DNA from: Bifidobacterium breve
Lineage (GTDB): Bacteria; Actinomycetota; Actinomycetes; Nanopelagicales; Nanopelagicaceae
DNA: 18,220 nt
NCBI GenBank assembly: GCA_945866155.1
Contig: CAMBGL010000011.1
Coordinates: 1-18,220 of the forward strand
Direction of reading: 5' to 3'
The notes beneath the pieces are model-generated. The model was not told the origin of the DNA, did not search any database, and was given only the letters and a program-made list of their open reading frames with translations. Position numbers and translations under genes: made by a program. Positions 7,151 to 14,556 of this stretch are shown in pieces (the stretch's first letter is position 1; each line of letters begins with the position of its first letter).

Positions 7151-7951
7151 ATGAAACTTTCAACCCGAAGTTATAACTCTCCAACATCTAGAGATGTACT
7201 TGTACTGGTGCACGGACTTGGCTCAGCTGCGACTGCATGGAAACCAATAATTCCTGCGCTATCTGAAAAGTTCAACGTCATTACTGCAGACTTACCTGGA
7301 CACGGTGAATCGCCAATGGATCCTGCACAGGCGATGGATCCACAATCACTTGCACTCTTGCTGCGTGATTCCATAAAAACTAATCACGGAATAGATGAGT
7401 TCCACCTAGTGGGTAATTCCTTAGGTGGGTGGATTGCACTTGAACTCGCATCCCTCGCACCTGCAAACGTAAAAAGCGTTACAGGTTTAGCACCAGCAGG
7501 TCTGTGGTTGGCACCTTATTCAGCAAGGTCTCCAGGAACTGCAGTAGCAAATGTACTTGCTAAGGCAATCAAAGTAGTCGCGCCATTTGTCGTTGACTTT
7601 GAATACGCACGTAAAGTTGGTTTTGCAGATGTGAGTCCTCGTTGGAAAGAATTTTCTAAAGAGATATGTCTCGATGCAACCATGGCAATGGCAACTTCCA
7701 CTGGTTATTACCCCGCATGGGATGGAATGCTCAAGAGAAGATTTGATTCACCAATCAATTCTGATATTCCAGTGACTGTAATTTTTGGCGATAGCGATAA
7801 CACTTTGCCCGCGCGTGATTGCCAAGAGCGAACATTGATGCCAGATCATGCACAGTGGTTCATTTTTGCAGAGACTGGACATGCACCTATGTGGGATTCA
7901 CCCCAGCAATGTATTGAAAAAATATTTGAAACTACTGGTGTGACAAAATGA
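7151..7951 (+). CDS. Alpha/beta-fold hydrolase in the carotenoid operon
   Basis: A 266-residue alpha/beta hydrolase. Visible landmarks are the oxyanion segment LVHGLGSAATAW (residues 19-30), a strand ending ADLPGHGES, the nucleophile elbow GNSLGG with Ser90, the acid region IFGDSDNTLP (Asp214 or Asp216) and the catalytic His in TGHAPMWD (His244). The catalytic triad looks intact. There is no signal peptide. Substrate and reaction are unknown; ester hydrolysis or acyl transfer are possible. ATG at 7151 is chosen for the GGAG at 7141-7144; an ATG further upstream (7076) would extend through the YbaK gene. Its stop overlaps the crtA-like start in ATGA (7948-7951), suggesting translational coupling with carotenoid modification genes. 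Confidence 0.85.
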   Translation: MKLSTRSYNSPTSRDVLVLVHGLGSAATAWKPIIPALSEKFNVITADLPGHGESPMDPAQAMDPQSLALLLRDSIKTNHGIDEFHLVGNSLGGWIALELASLAPANVKSVTGLAPAGLWLAPYSARSPGTAVANVLAKAIKVVAPFVVDFEYARKVGFADVSPRWKEFSKEICLDATMAMATSTGYYPAWDGMLKRRFDSPINSDIPVTVIFGDSDNTLPARDCQERTLMPDHAQWFIFAETGHAPMWDSPQQCIEKIFETTGVTK

Positions 7952-8607
7952 TTGTTGTTGCTTACTTTTGGCAGATTGAAAAGAAAAGAATTCCATTTGC
8001 ATTATCTCGAATGGCACTAAACCGTCGCGCTGTTCGTGCTTTTCCAGGAGTTACTTTTTCAAAGTTGTTAGGTTGCGGAACAGGTGAGAGATTTACACCA
8101 AGTGATGCCGATCCGTTGCGTTGGGGAATCTTGATAGCAATAGAAGAAGATCAAATAGATGCTTTTGATAAGAGTTCCGTGGTTACGAAGTGGAGAAAAA
8201 ATTCGCGCTCCGAATTTCGAGCCCTTCTCTCCCCTATTTCATCACATGGGCAATGGTCCAAGAAAGAACCGTTTAGCGTTTCAACGAAAGCAAGTGATGG
8301 TGCAATCGTCGCAATCACTCGGGCGCGAATCTCTTTCTTGGGAAATTTTCGTTTTTGGAAAGCAGTACCGCCTGTAACCACAAGCCTTCATAACTCACCT
8401 GGTTTGATTTCTGCAATAGGTATTGGCGAGGCACCTATTGGATTGCAAGGAACATTTTCTCTATGGGAATCTGGTCAGGCTTTGCGAAATTTTGCCTATA
8501 AAAGTGAGGCACATACCCAAGTAATCGCCGATACGAAGAAATATCAGTGGTATTCGGAGGAACTCTTCGCTCGCTTCGCTGTTCTGGAGTTACGCGGCTC
8601 CTTATAA
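7948..8607 (+). CDS. crtA: CrtA-like spheroidene monooxygenase family protein
   Basis: A 219-residue protein resembling CrtA, which introduces a keto group at C2 of the psi end of acyclic carotenoids. CrtA-like segments are ALSRMALNRRAVRAFPGVTFSKLLG at the N-terminus, ARISFLGNFRFWKAVPPV in the middle, GIGEAPIGLQGTFSLW, and near the C-terminus FAYKSEAHTQVI and WYSEELFARFAVLE. The GEAPIGLQGTFSLW and ELFARF motifs are the best anchors. It is close to the purple-bacterial CrtA length (about 240). The start overlaps the hydrolase stop in ATGA. Position directly before cruF, cruG and crtD-like genes supports a role in oxygenating a carotenoid end group. Regiochemistry and substrate are inferred from the family only. 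Confidence 0.8.
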   Translation: MIVVAYFWQIEKKRIPFALSRMALNRRAVRAFPGVTFSKLLGCGTGERFTPSDADPLRWGILIAIEEDQIDAFDKSSVVTKWRKNSRSEFRALLSPISSHGQWSKKEPFSVSTKASDGAIVAITRARISFLGNFRFWKAVPPVTTSLHNSPGLISAIGIGEAPIGLQGTFSLWESGQALRNFAYKSEAHTQVIADTKKYQWYSEELFARFAVLELRGSL

Positions 8608-8613
8608 GTAGGG

Positions 8614-8619
8614 CAGAAT
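8614..8619 (+). promoter_or_regulatory. Possible internal -10 box in front of cruF
   Basis: CAGAAT is followed by six bases and the ATG at 8626, matching the spacing seen at other leaderless-looking starts of the window. The 18-bp gap after crtA has only a poor AGGG that is too far away to be a good ribosome binding site. A secondary promoter inside the operon is possible but weakly supported. Confidence 0.3.
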
Positions 8620-8625
8620 TACGTC

Positions 8626-9429
8626 ATGTCGATTCGCCATTATTCTCAGCGCGGTAATCGTCGACGAGGGATTAATCCAAAAGCACAAGCACTTCTTCTC
8701 CTCATTTTAGCAATAGCGCTTCTACTGCAGATTTCATATCCACTCCTCGATGGCGAGCTTTTGCGTGTTGTAACAATTGCAACTGTTTATTGGGGCGCAG
8801 CTGCCATGTCATTGCATGCGCTCCTTTCCTACGGTTCACGTTATGCAATAACTTATCTATCTGTAACTTTGATTTATGCCTTCATCATTGAACAAATTGG
8901 CGTAAGAACAGGCTGGCCCTTCGGTCAATATTCATATGACGCTTCTCTTGGTCCAAAAATAGCGAGTGTTTCACTAGTTGTTCCTTTTGCTTGGGCGATG
9001 ATGGCTCATCCATTACTTATTGCTTCGCGACGTGTCGGTAAGAGTTGGGTATTTCTCTACGGTGGATTTGCACTGATGGCATGGGATCTTTTCTTAGATC
9101 CACAAATGGTTGCTGCTGGGCGATGGAGCTGGACATTTAGTGGAGCCCATGTTCCTTTTCAGCCAGAGATTCCACTCTCTAATGCATTTGGTTGGCTCTT
9201 TGCTGGAATGGGACTTATGGCAATCCTTCATCAAGTTCTTCCGCGTGAGCGCAGAAAAATTAGTGCAGGCTTTGGTGTAGTTGATTTTTATTTGGCGTGG
9301 AGCTGGTTCGGTGGCGTGGTGTCCAATTTATTCTTCTTTGGTAGGCCAGGTGTTGCATTCTTTGGCGGTCTAATTTATGGTGCAGTGCTTGCTCCATATG
9401 TATTTTCTCGATGGCTCGGTAGACCGTAA
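8626..9429 (+). CDS. cruF: CruF-type carotenoid 1',2'-hydratase (DUF422 family)
   Basis: A 267-residue integral membrane protein of the DUF422/CruF family, which adds water across the C1'-C2' double bond of an acyclic carotenoid end to give a 1'-hydroxy group. The diagnostic motifs are EQIGVRTGWPFGQYSY, LVVPFAWAMMAHP, AWDLFLDPQMVAAGRWSW and a final FYLAWSWFGGVVSNLFFF. About seven hydrophobic segments are visible after a basic N-terminus (RGNRRRG). Known CruF proteins act in myxol-type (cyanobacteria), deinoxanthin (Deinococcus) and bacterioruberin (haloarchaea) synthesis, in place of CrtC. The following CruG-like gene starts 10 bp later. The exact carotenoid substrate is unknown. Confidence 0.87.
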   Translation: MSIRHYSQRGNRRRGINPKAQALLLLILAIALLLQISYPLLDGELLRVVTIATVYWGAAAMSLHALLSYGSRYAITYLSVTLIYAFIIEQIGVRTGWPFGQYSYDASLGPKIASVSLVVPFAWAMMAHPLLIASRRVGKSWVFLYGGFALMAWDLFLDPQMVAAGRWSWTFSGAHVPFQPEIPLSNAFGWLFAGMGLMAILHQVLPRERRKISAGFGVVDFYLAWSWFGGVVSNLFFFGRPGVAFFGGLIYGAVLAPYVFSRWLGRP

Positions 9430-9439
9430 AGTTATTTGA

Positions 9440-10498
9440 ATGATTTTTGCACTGCTCAATCTTTTTTTATTACTCATTGTCATCATTAATGCGCTGACGA
9501 TGCCCAAGTTATCTCGACACACTGCTTCTTCCCAGTCGATAGCCATACATATTCCGATGCGCAACGAATCAGAAAATGTCATTGAAGTAATTGAGATGCT
9601 AAAAAACCAGAAATATGGCGGTGGCTATCACTTCTACCTCCTGGATGATAATTCCACTGACGATACCTATGGACTCCTTGAAGAGAGCATCGGTAGTGAT
9701 AATCGCTTCACTTTGTTGAGTGGTAGTGAACCGCCTGTGGGTTGGATAGGTAAGACATGGGCACTGGAGCAACTTTTTCAGACTAGTGAAGAAGAAATTA
9801 TTATTAGTCTCGATGCTGATGTCCGAATTACCACTGATGCATTTTCTCGTGCGGTAAGCACATTAAATACGTACGGACTAGATTTTCTCTCAATCTATCC
9901 ACGCCAAATTGTTACTTCATTTATTCAGCGAATGGTTCAGCCGCTACTTCAGTGGTCCTGGTTATCTACACTAATATTGAGAATCACTATGCGATTCGCT
10001 AATCCAGCTTTTGCCGTTGCTAACGGGCAATTCTTTATGGTTCGCCGCAGCGCTATGCCGGGATATCAAGAAGTAGCTAACAAAGTCTTAGACGATATGG
10101 AGTTAGCACGTGTTTTGTTGAAAAAAGGTCATAAGGGAAGCGTTATCAATGGTGGAGATATCGCACAATGTCACATGTACTCGTCTTTTACAGATTTGCG
10201 CGCAGGGTATGCAAAATCATTGTGGAAAGCATTCGGCTCAATCGGTGGAACAATTTTTGCAATCGCTTTTATTCTAGCTTCTGGTGTTGTTCCAATAATT
10301 CTCATTCTTGCGGGCTCAGCCTGGGGTTGGATTGCATTTGAACTAATTGTGCTTTCACGCATAATTAGCGCATCTCTATCAAATGGAAAAATATTTGATT
10401 CACTCATGCATCCAATATCCTCGGTCCTGCTTATCTACCTAATCATTTACTCTTGGAGCGTGCGCAAAAGCGTGCAATGGAGAGGTCGCACACTGTGA
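9440..10498 (+). CDS. cruG: CruG-like carotenoid glycosyltransferase (GT2 family)
   Basis: A 352-residue membrane-bound family 2 glycosyltransferase. An N-terminal membrane anchor (residues 1-20) is followed by the GT-A domain: IHIPMRNESENVIEVI, the nucleotide-sugar segment LLDDNSTDDT, GWIGKTWAL, the metal-binding DxD as LDADVRI, and VLDDMELARVLLKKGH with the catalytic acid region. Two or three hydrophobic helices close the protein. The GW-GK-WA motif and the cruF neighbour support CruG, which glycosylates hydroxylated carotenoids such as 2'-hydroxyl of myxol in cyanobacteria. Donor sugar and the position modified are not predictable. Its TGA stop overlaps the GTG start of the next gene in GTGA. 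Confidence 0.82.
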   Translation: MIFALLNLFLLLIVIINALTMPKLSRHTASSQSIAIHIPMRNESENVIEVIEMLKNQKYGGGYHFYLLDDNSTDDTYGLLEESIGSDNRFTLLSGSEPPVGWIGKTWALEQLFQTSEEEIIISLDADVRITTDAFSRAVSTLNTYGLDFLSIYPRQIVTSFIQRMVQPLLQWSWLSTLILRITMRFANPAFAVANGQFFMVRRSAMPGYQEVANKVLDDMELARVLLKKGHKGSVINGGDIAQCHMYSSFTDLRAGYAKSLWKAFGSIGGTIFAIAFILASGVVPIILILAGSAWGWIAFELIVLSRIISASLSNGKIFDSLMHPISSVLLIYLIIYSWSVRKSVQWRGRTL

Positions 10499-12015
10499 AA
10501 ATAGTCGTCATAGGTGCAGGCGTTGGTGGAATGTGTGCAGCTGCTCGATTAGCAAAAGCTGGACACTCAGTTACGGTCTATGAAGGTAGTGATCGAGTAG
10601 GTGGAAAATTACGTACTGAATGGATTGGTCGTTACGCATTTGATACCGGCCCTTCATTGCTCACGCTGCCCGCTGTCTATAGAGATTTCTTCCTCAAAAC
10701 AGGAAAACATATGGGCCAGGAGATGGAAGTCGTTTCAGTGAATCCCTCTTTTGATTATCGCTTTGCTGATGGAAGTCAGGTCAAGTTTGCAAATCTTTCA
10801 CGGTATGAAACTCTCAAATCGATTACAGAATCATTCTCTGCCGAGAGTGCACAACAGTGGGACTCACTCATGCGTGTGGCTGAAAAGATGTGGGATATCT
10901 CAAGAGAGCCCTTTATTGAATCTGAACTCAAATCTCCGCTTTCGCTCTTGAAGAGGCCAACTTTTATCAAAGACCTATTAGCTATTGCTCCATGGAAATC
11001 ATTGCGTCAATTAGCAGATGAAGAACTCTCAGATATTAGATTGCGCTTCATACTAGATCGATACGCAACATATAGCGGATCAGATCCTCGCAAAGCCCCG
11101 GCCGTACTCTCTTCCATTGCATTCGTAGAAGAAGCCTTCGGTGCCTGGCATATAAAAGGTGGCCTTGGAACAATGGCAGATGCCATCTATGAACGATGCA
11201 TCAAATACGGTGTAACTTTTCATCTTTCAACACCTGTTCAAGAAATTCTCATTACTAAAGGCAAGGCAAACGGTCTTATATTGGCTAATGGAAAAAGAAT
11301 TGAAAGTGATGTGGTTATCAGTAATGCAGATGCCTCTTTTACATACAATTCACTCATAAAGAATGGCTCTAGGAAAATAAAGAAAGAACGAAAGAAATTA
11401 GCTAAAACAGAAGTATCACTTGCTGGATTTTCTTTACTCCTTGGCATTCGTGCAAGTGATGAACCCAAACTCGAGCACCACACGATTCTTTTTCCAAAAG
11501 ATTATGACCAAGAATTCAACTCAATTTTTACTGCTAGGAAACCAGTAGAAGAACCAACGATTTACATTTGTTCTCCTAATGATGAAAAAATGGTCAAGAG
11601 TGAGAATTCGGTGGGTCTTTTTGTCTTGGTAAACGCTCCTGTGCATTCAGAGGATCCGACAAAGGGCTGGAACTGGAGTGATGAAAAGTTTAATTCAGAG
11701 TATGCGAACTCAATAATTGATCAAATTGAGGCACGGGGAATAGCAATTCGTGATCGCCTTGAAACAATAACAATTCGCACTCCCCTGCAACTTCAAGAAA
11801 GCGTCAATGCACCCGGTGGTTCAATTTATGGAAGTTCTAGTAATGGAGCCCGCGCTGCATTCCTTCGCGCAAAAAATAAATCACCTATCAAAGGTTTGTA
11901 TTTCGTAGGTGGCTCAGCCCATCCTGGAGGCGGATTGCCTCTCGTTGGAATTAGTGGCGAAATTGTGGCTAATGCAATTGGGAACGCGCGAAACGGACGA
12001 CCAGATAAACACTGA
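10495..12015 (+). CDS. crtD: CrtD-like carotenoid 3',4'-desaturase (CrtI/CrtD flavoprotein family)
   Basis: A 506-residue FAD-dependent carotenoid desaturase related to, but distinct from, the CrtI encoded at 14557. The N-terminal FAD motif is VVIGAGVGGMCAAARLAKAGH followed by VYEGSDRVGGKLRTEW and FDTGPSLLTLP; near the C-terminus GSIYGSSSNGARAAFLRA and LYFVGGSAHPGGGLPLV are typical of CrtD and related desaturases/oxidases. In this setting (CruF, CruG, CrtA) a C3',4' desaturase acting on a 1'-hydroxylated end is most likely; an oxidase role is the alternative. GTG at 10495 is preferred because it overlaps the cruG stop (GTGA) and has GGAGAGG upstream; ATG 10477 or TTG 10453 are in-frame alternatives. 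The 3' end overlaps the opposing gene by 47 bp. Confidence 0.83.
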   Translation: MKIVVIGAGVGGMCAAARLAKAGHSVTVYEGSDRVGGKLRTEWIGRYAFDTGPSLLTLPAVYRDFFLKTGKHMGQEMEVVSVNPSFDYRFADGSQVKFANLSRYETLKSITESFSAESAQQWDSLMRVAEKMWDISREPFIESELKSPLSLLKRPTFIKDLLAIAPWKSLRQLADEELSDIRLRFILDRYATYSGSDPRKAPAVLSSIAFVEEAFGAWHIKGGLGTMADAIYERCIKYGVTFHLSTPVQEILITKGKANGLILANGKRIESDVVISNADASFTYNSLIKNGSRKIKKERKKLAKTEVSLAGFSLLLGIRASDEPKLEHHTILFPKDYDQEFNSIFTARKPVEEPTIYICSPNDEKMVKSENSVGLFVLVNAPVHSEDPTKGWNWSDEKFNSEYANSIIDQIEARGIAIRDRLETITIRTPLQLQESVNAPGGSIYGSSSNGARAAFLRAKNKSPIKGLYFVGGSAHPGGGLPLVGISGEIVANAIGNARNGRPDKH

Positions 12016-12589
12016 TTATTTGCAAGACCAAATAAGCAATTGAAAGATACGTTACTCCTACAATATTTGCATGCCACATAATCAATGCGATGAATATAAA
12101 ACTTGCACGAACCGGACGTTCTGCTGGGGTAACGACACCTATTTCAGCCACTCCTAAAGAAGCTAAACGAGCTCGGGCATACTCTTGAACACTAGCAATA
12201 ACCCAGAGAAGAATAGTTATCCAAGCGGGTACACCAATTCGATAAAGGGCTACGAGCCACATTGCTTCACTAATTCGATCTGCAACAGAATCAAATATTG
12301 CGCCCCTAGCACTCTCTTTCTTTTGAAAGATTGCAACACTGCCATCAATGCCATCGCAAAATAGCGAGAAGACTAAAAGTGCAATAGCCCATAGAGATAG
12401 CGCCCAATATGCAGTTGCAACTGCTGCGAGTAAACCTAAAAGTGTTAGTGCATTAGGTGTAATACGAAGAAGGGTTGCAACAAGACCACAACGATAAGAA
12501 ATTGATAACCATGCCCCAACGATTCCTGTGACTGGAGAGCCACTGTGAAGATGGCTCCATCGTTGGAGAAACTCATTTTTAGAGATCAT
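11969..12589 (-). CDS. CDP-alcohol phosphatidyltransferase family protein
   Basis: A 206-residue membrane protein of the CDP-alcohol phosphatidyltransferase superfamily, which transfers a phosphatidyl-type group from a CDP-linked donor to an alcohol during phospholipid synthesis. The signature DGIDGSVA...G...D...D is visible with Asp79, Asp82, Asp100 and Asp104, but the Arg that normally follows the Ala (the AR of DGxxAR) is Ile87. About six hydrophobic segments surround it. The substrate alcohol is unknown; inositol-phosphate and glycerol-phosphate enzymes are both in the family. The ATG at 12589 overlaps the metF stop in ATGA, so it is the second gene of a metF operon. The last 47 bp overlap the end of the crtD-like gene on the other strand. 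Confidence 0.8.
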   Translation of the reverse strand: MISKNEFLQRWSHLHSGSPVTGIVGAWLSISYRCGLVATLLRITPNALTLLGLLAAVATAYWALSLWAIALLVFSLFCDGIDGSVAIFQKKESARGAIFDSVADRISEAMWLVALYRIGVPAWITILLWVIASVQEYARARLASLGVAEIGVVTPAERPVRASFIFIALIMWHANIVGVTYLSIAYLVLQIISVYLVVRFARSQLH

Positions 12590-13443
12590 GTGCGAGATAC
12601 TCCAAGATTTTCGTATATCTCGCGAGTTGCCATTGAACTATTCATTGTATAAAAATGAATACCAGGAACACCTTCGGCTAAAAGCTTTTGACATAAATCA
12701 GTTGCAATTTCGACACCGAGTGCGCGCACCGCTTCAGAATCGTCTTCAACCGCAAGAAAACGTTTCATAATCGAATCTGGAATTGCAGTTCCACCAAGTT
12801 CAGACATTCGACTGAGTTGCTTCACATTTGTTACGGGCAAAATTCCGGCAATGATTGGCAAACTTGAACCTCGCGCGCTCAAACGATCAACTAATTTGCG
12901 CCATCTATCGACTTCAAAAAAGAACTGCGTTGTAGCAAATGTTGCACCAAGTGACTCTTTTTTGATGAGTACATCAATATCTTTATCAAAATTTCCACCC
13001 GATGCTGGATGACCATCCGGAAAAGCTGCAACACCAATTGAAAAATCACCAAGTTCGTTAGCAAGTTCAACTAATTGATCAGCATGATCAAAGCCACCAG
13101 GTGTGGTGCTCCAAGGAGCACTTGGTCCACCTACGGGATCACCGCGTAGCGCCAAAATACTTGTAATACCTGCTTCGCGATATTTACCTAAAATTTCGAT
13201 AAGTTCTGTCTTTGTAGAACCTACGCATGTTAGGTGTGCAACTGTAGGAATTTTTGTTCGCTCCGTTATATGAGAGGTGATTGCAATAGTGCGATCACGA
13301 GTGCTTCCGCCCGCACCATATGTCACTGAGATAAAATCTGGATGCAGCGCTTCAAGGCCCGTCATCGCAGCCCAAAGACGCTCTTCACCCTGCGCATCTT
13401 TAGGGGGGAAGAATTCGAATGAGTATGAAGTGCGTTTAGCCAC
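12586..13443 (-). CDS. metF: 5,10-methylenetetrahydrofolate reductase MetF
   Basis: A 285-residue FAD-dependent TIM-barrel enzyme that reduces 5,10-methylene-THF to 5-methyl-THF for methionine synthesis. Motifs are SYSFEFFPPKD with the catalytic Glu10 (equivalent to Glu28 of E. coli), VTYGAGGSTRD, THLTCVG-like AHLTCVG, ILALRGDPVGG, VAAFPDGHP and FATTQFFFEVDRW, ending in VPGIHFYTMN. Length is normal for bacterial MetF. The start is a GTG at 13443; no ribosome binding site is present, but TACCCT lies exactly 6 nt upstream, as for a leaderless transcript. The gene diverges from crtE with 22 bp between starts and its -10 box overlaps that of crtE. It is followed by the CDP-alcohol phosphatidyltransferase gene with a 4-bp overlap. 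Confidence 0.95.
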   Translation of the reverse strand: MAKRTSYSFEFFPPKDAQGEERLWAAMTGLEALHPDFISVTYGAGGSTRDRTIAITSHITERTKIPTVAHLTCVGSTKTELIEILGKYREAGITSILALRGDPVGGPSAPWSTTPGGFDHADQLVELANELGDFSIGVAAFPDGHPASGGNFDKDIDVLIKKESLGATFATTQFFFEVDRWRKLVDRLSARGSSLPIIAGILPVTNVKQLSRMSELGGTAIPDSIMKRFLAVEDDSEAVRALGVEIATDLCQKLLAEGVPGIHFYTMNSSMATREIYENLGVSRT

Positions 13444-13449
13444 GGAGTG

Positions 13450-13455
13450 AGGGTA
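13450..13455 (-). promoter_or_regulatory. Putative -10 box of metF
   Basis: On the minus strand TACCCT is followed by CACTCC and the GTG start at 13443. It shares bases 13454-13455 with the crtE -10 box on the other strand. No clear -35 is seen. Confidence 0.5.
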
Positions 13456-13459
13456 CCGT
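13454..13459 (+). promoter_or_regulatory. Putative -10 box of the crtE-crtI-crtB operon
   Basis: TACCGT is followed by TACCGC and the GTG start at 13466, the same TANNNT-N6-start pattern. The box overlaps the metF -10 box by two bases within GGTACC, so the two promoters cannot be occupied together. Confidence 0.5.
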
Positions 13460-13465
13460 TACCGC

Positions 13466-14551
13466 GTGATGGATGAGCAAAATACGACACTTACCCAAGT
13501 ACGCGAGAATATCGAAGAAGAACTCGGCCGTTTTCTCAGGGAACGCACCTCATATTTGGAATCAATATCTAGTGATCTAGCGCCAGTTGCAGAATCTCTT
13601 TCTTCCTTCTTACTTGATGGCGGAAAAAGGCTTCGCCCCCTCTTTGCATATAGCGCATTTATTGGAGCTGGCGGAGTTGCAAATAAAAATGCAATCCGAG
13701 CAATTTCAAGTCTTGAACTTTTACAAGCATGCGCACTAATTCATGATGATCTTATGGATGGTTCCGATACGCGACGTGGAAAACCATCAATACATCGACA
13801 TTTTGAAACTATTCATCAGCGTGAAGAGATGGAAGGTTTTGCAGAGCGTTATGGAATGTCGGCAGCTGTATTACTTGGAGATTTAGCACTAGTACTCTCT
13901 GATCAGATGCTCAACTCTGCAGGATTAGATTCGGCACAGTTGCACTCTGTACTTCCGGTACATGATGAAATGCGCGTTGAGCTTATGGCAGGACAATTCC
14001 TAGATATTCACGAACAGACTCAGAAGAAAACGAGCGTGGAACGCTCACTCACAATTGCACGTTACAAATCAGGCAAATACACAATTGAGCGACCACTTCA
14101 TATTGGATCTTCTCTTGCAATCACAGATGTAAAATCACGCACGAGTATTGATGAGGCATATTCTGCTTATGGTCTTCCACTCGGTGAAGCATTTCAACTT
14201 CGTGATGATTTACTCGGTGTTTTTGGAGATCCAGCAATAACGGGTAAGCCAGCGGGAGATGATTTGCGCGAAGGAAAGCGCACAGTTTTAGTTGCTATGA
14301 CATTAGAAAATTCATCCCCGAGCGCCGTCACTCGTTTTATGAGCTCATTTGGCTCTTCAGAATTGAAGGCAAGCGATGTAGAAGCGCTTCGCGAAATAAT
14401 TATTGAATCAGGAGCACGTTCTCGTGTTGAAGAACTCATCGATTCTCGAACTTCTAGCGCGCTAGAAGCGCTGGGACATGGTGGAATTAACCCTGTTGGA
14501 CAAGCCCTACTCACAGAGCTTGCAGCCTTATCGACCCGTAGGAGTATGTAG
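13466..14551 (+). CDS. crtE: Geranylgeranyl diphosphate synthase (polyprenyl synthetase family)
   Basis: A 361-residue trans-isoprenyl diphosphate synthase that extends FPP or smaller precursors with IPP to C20 GGPP. The first Asp-rich motif is HDDLMD (Asp94, Asp95, Asp98); the second is RDDLLGVFGD (Asp247, Asp248, Asp255), a DDxxGxxxD-like form common in actinobacterial GGPP synthases. GGKRLRP (residues 52-58) binds IPP. The length is normal. Position upstream of crtI and crtB makes GGPP for carotenoids the main expected product. Start is GTG 13466 or the adjacent ATG 13469; the GTG lies exactly 6 nt from a -10-like TACCGT and no ribosome binding site is seen. The next gene begins 5 bp after the stop. 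Confidence 0.92.
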   Translation: MMDEQNTTLTQVRENIEEELGRFLRERTSYLESISSDLAPVAESLSSFLLDGGKRLRPLFAYSAFIGAGGVANKNAIRAISSLELLQACALIHDDLMDGSDTRRGKPSIHRHFETIHQREEMEGFAERYGMSAAVLLGDLALVLSDQMLNSAGLDSAQLHSVLPVHDEMRVELMAGQFLDIHEQTQKKTSVERSLTIARYKSGKYTIERPLHIGSSLAITDVKSRTSIDEAYSAYGLPLGEAFQLRDDLLGVFGDPAITGKPAGDDLREGKRTVLVAMTLENSSPSAVTRFMSSFGSSELKASDVEALREIIIESGARSRVEELIDSRTSSALEALGHGGINPVGQALLTELAALSTRRSM

Positions 14552-14556
14552 AAATC

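Noticed and set aside
10453..10494. Longer N-terminus for the CrtD-like protein
   Set aside because: The FAD-binding strand starts right after the GTG at 10495, which forms a GTGA overlap with cruG and has GGAGAGG upstream. The ATG at 10477 is possible but less favoured.
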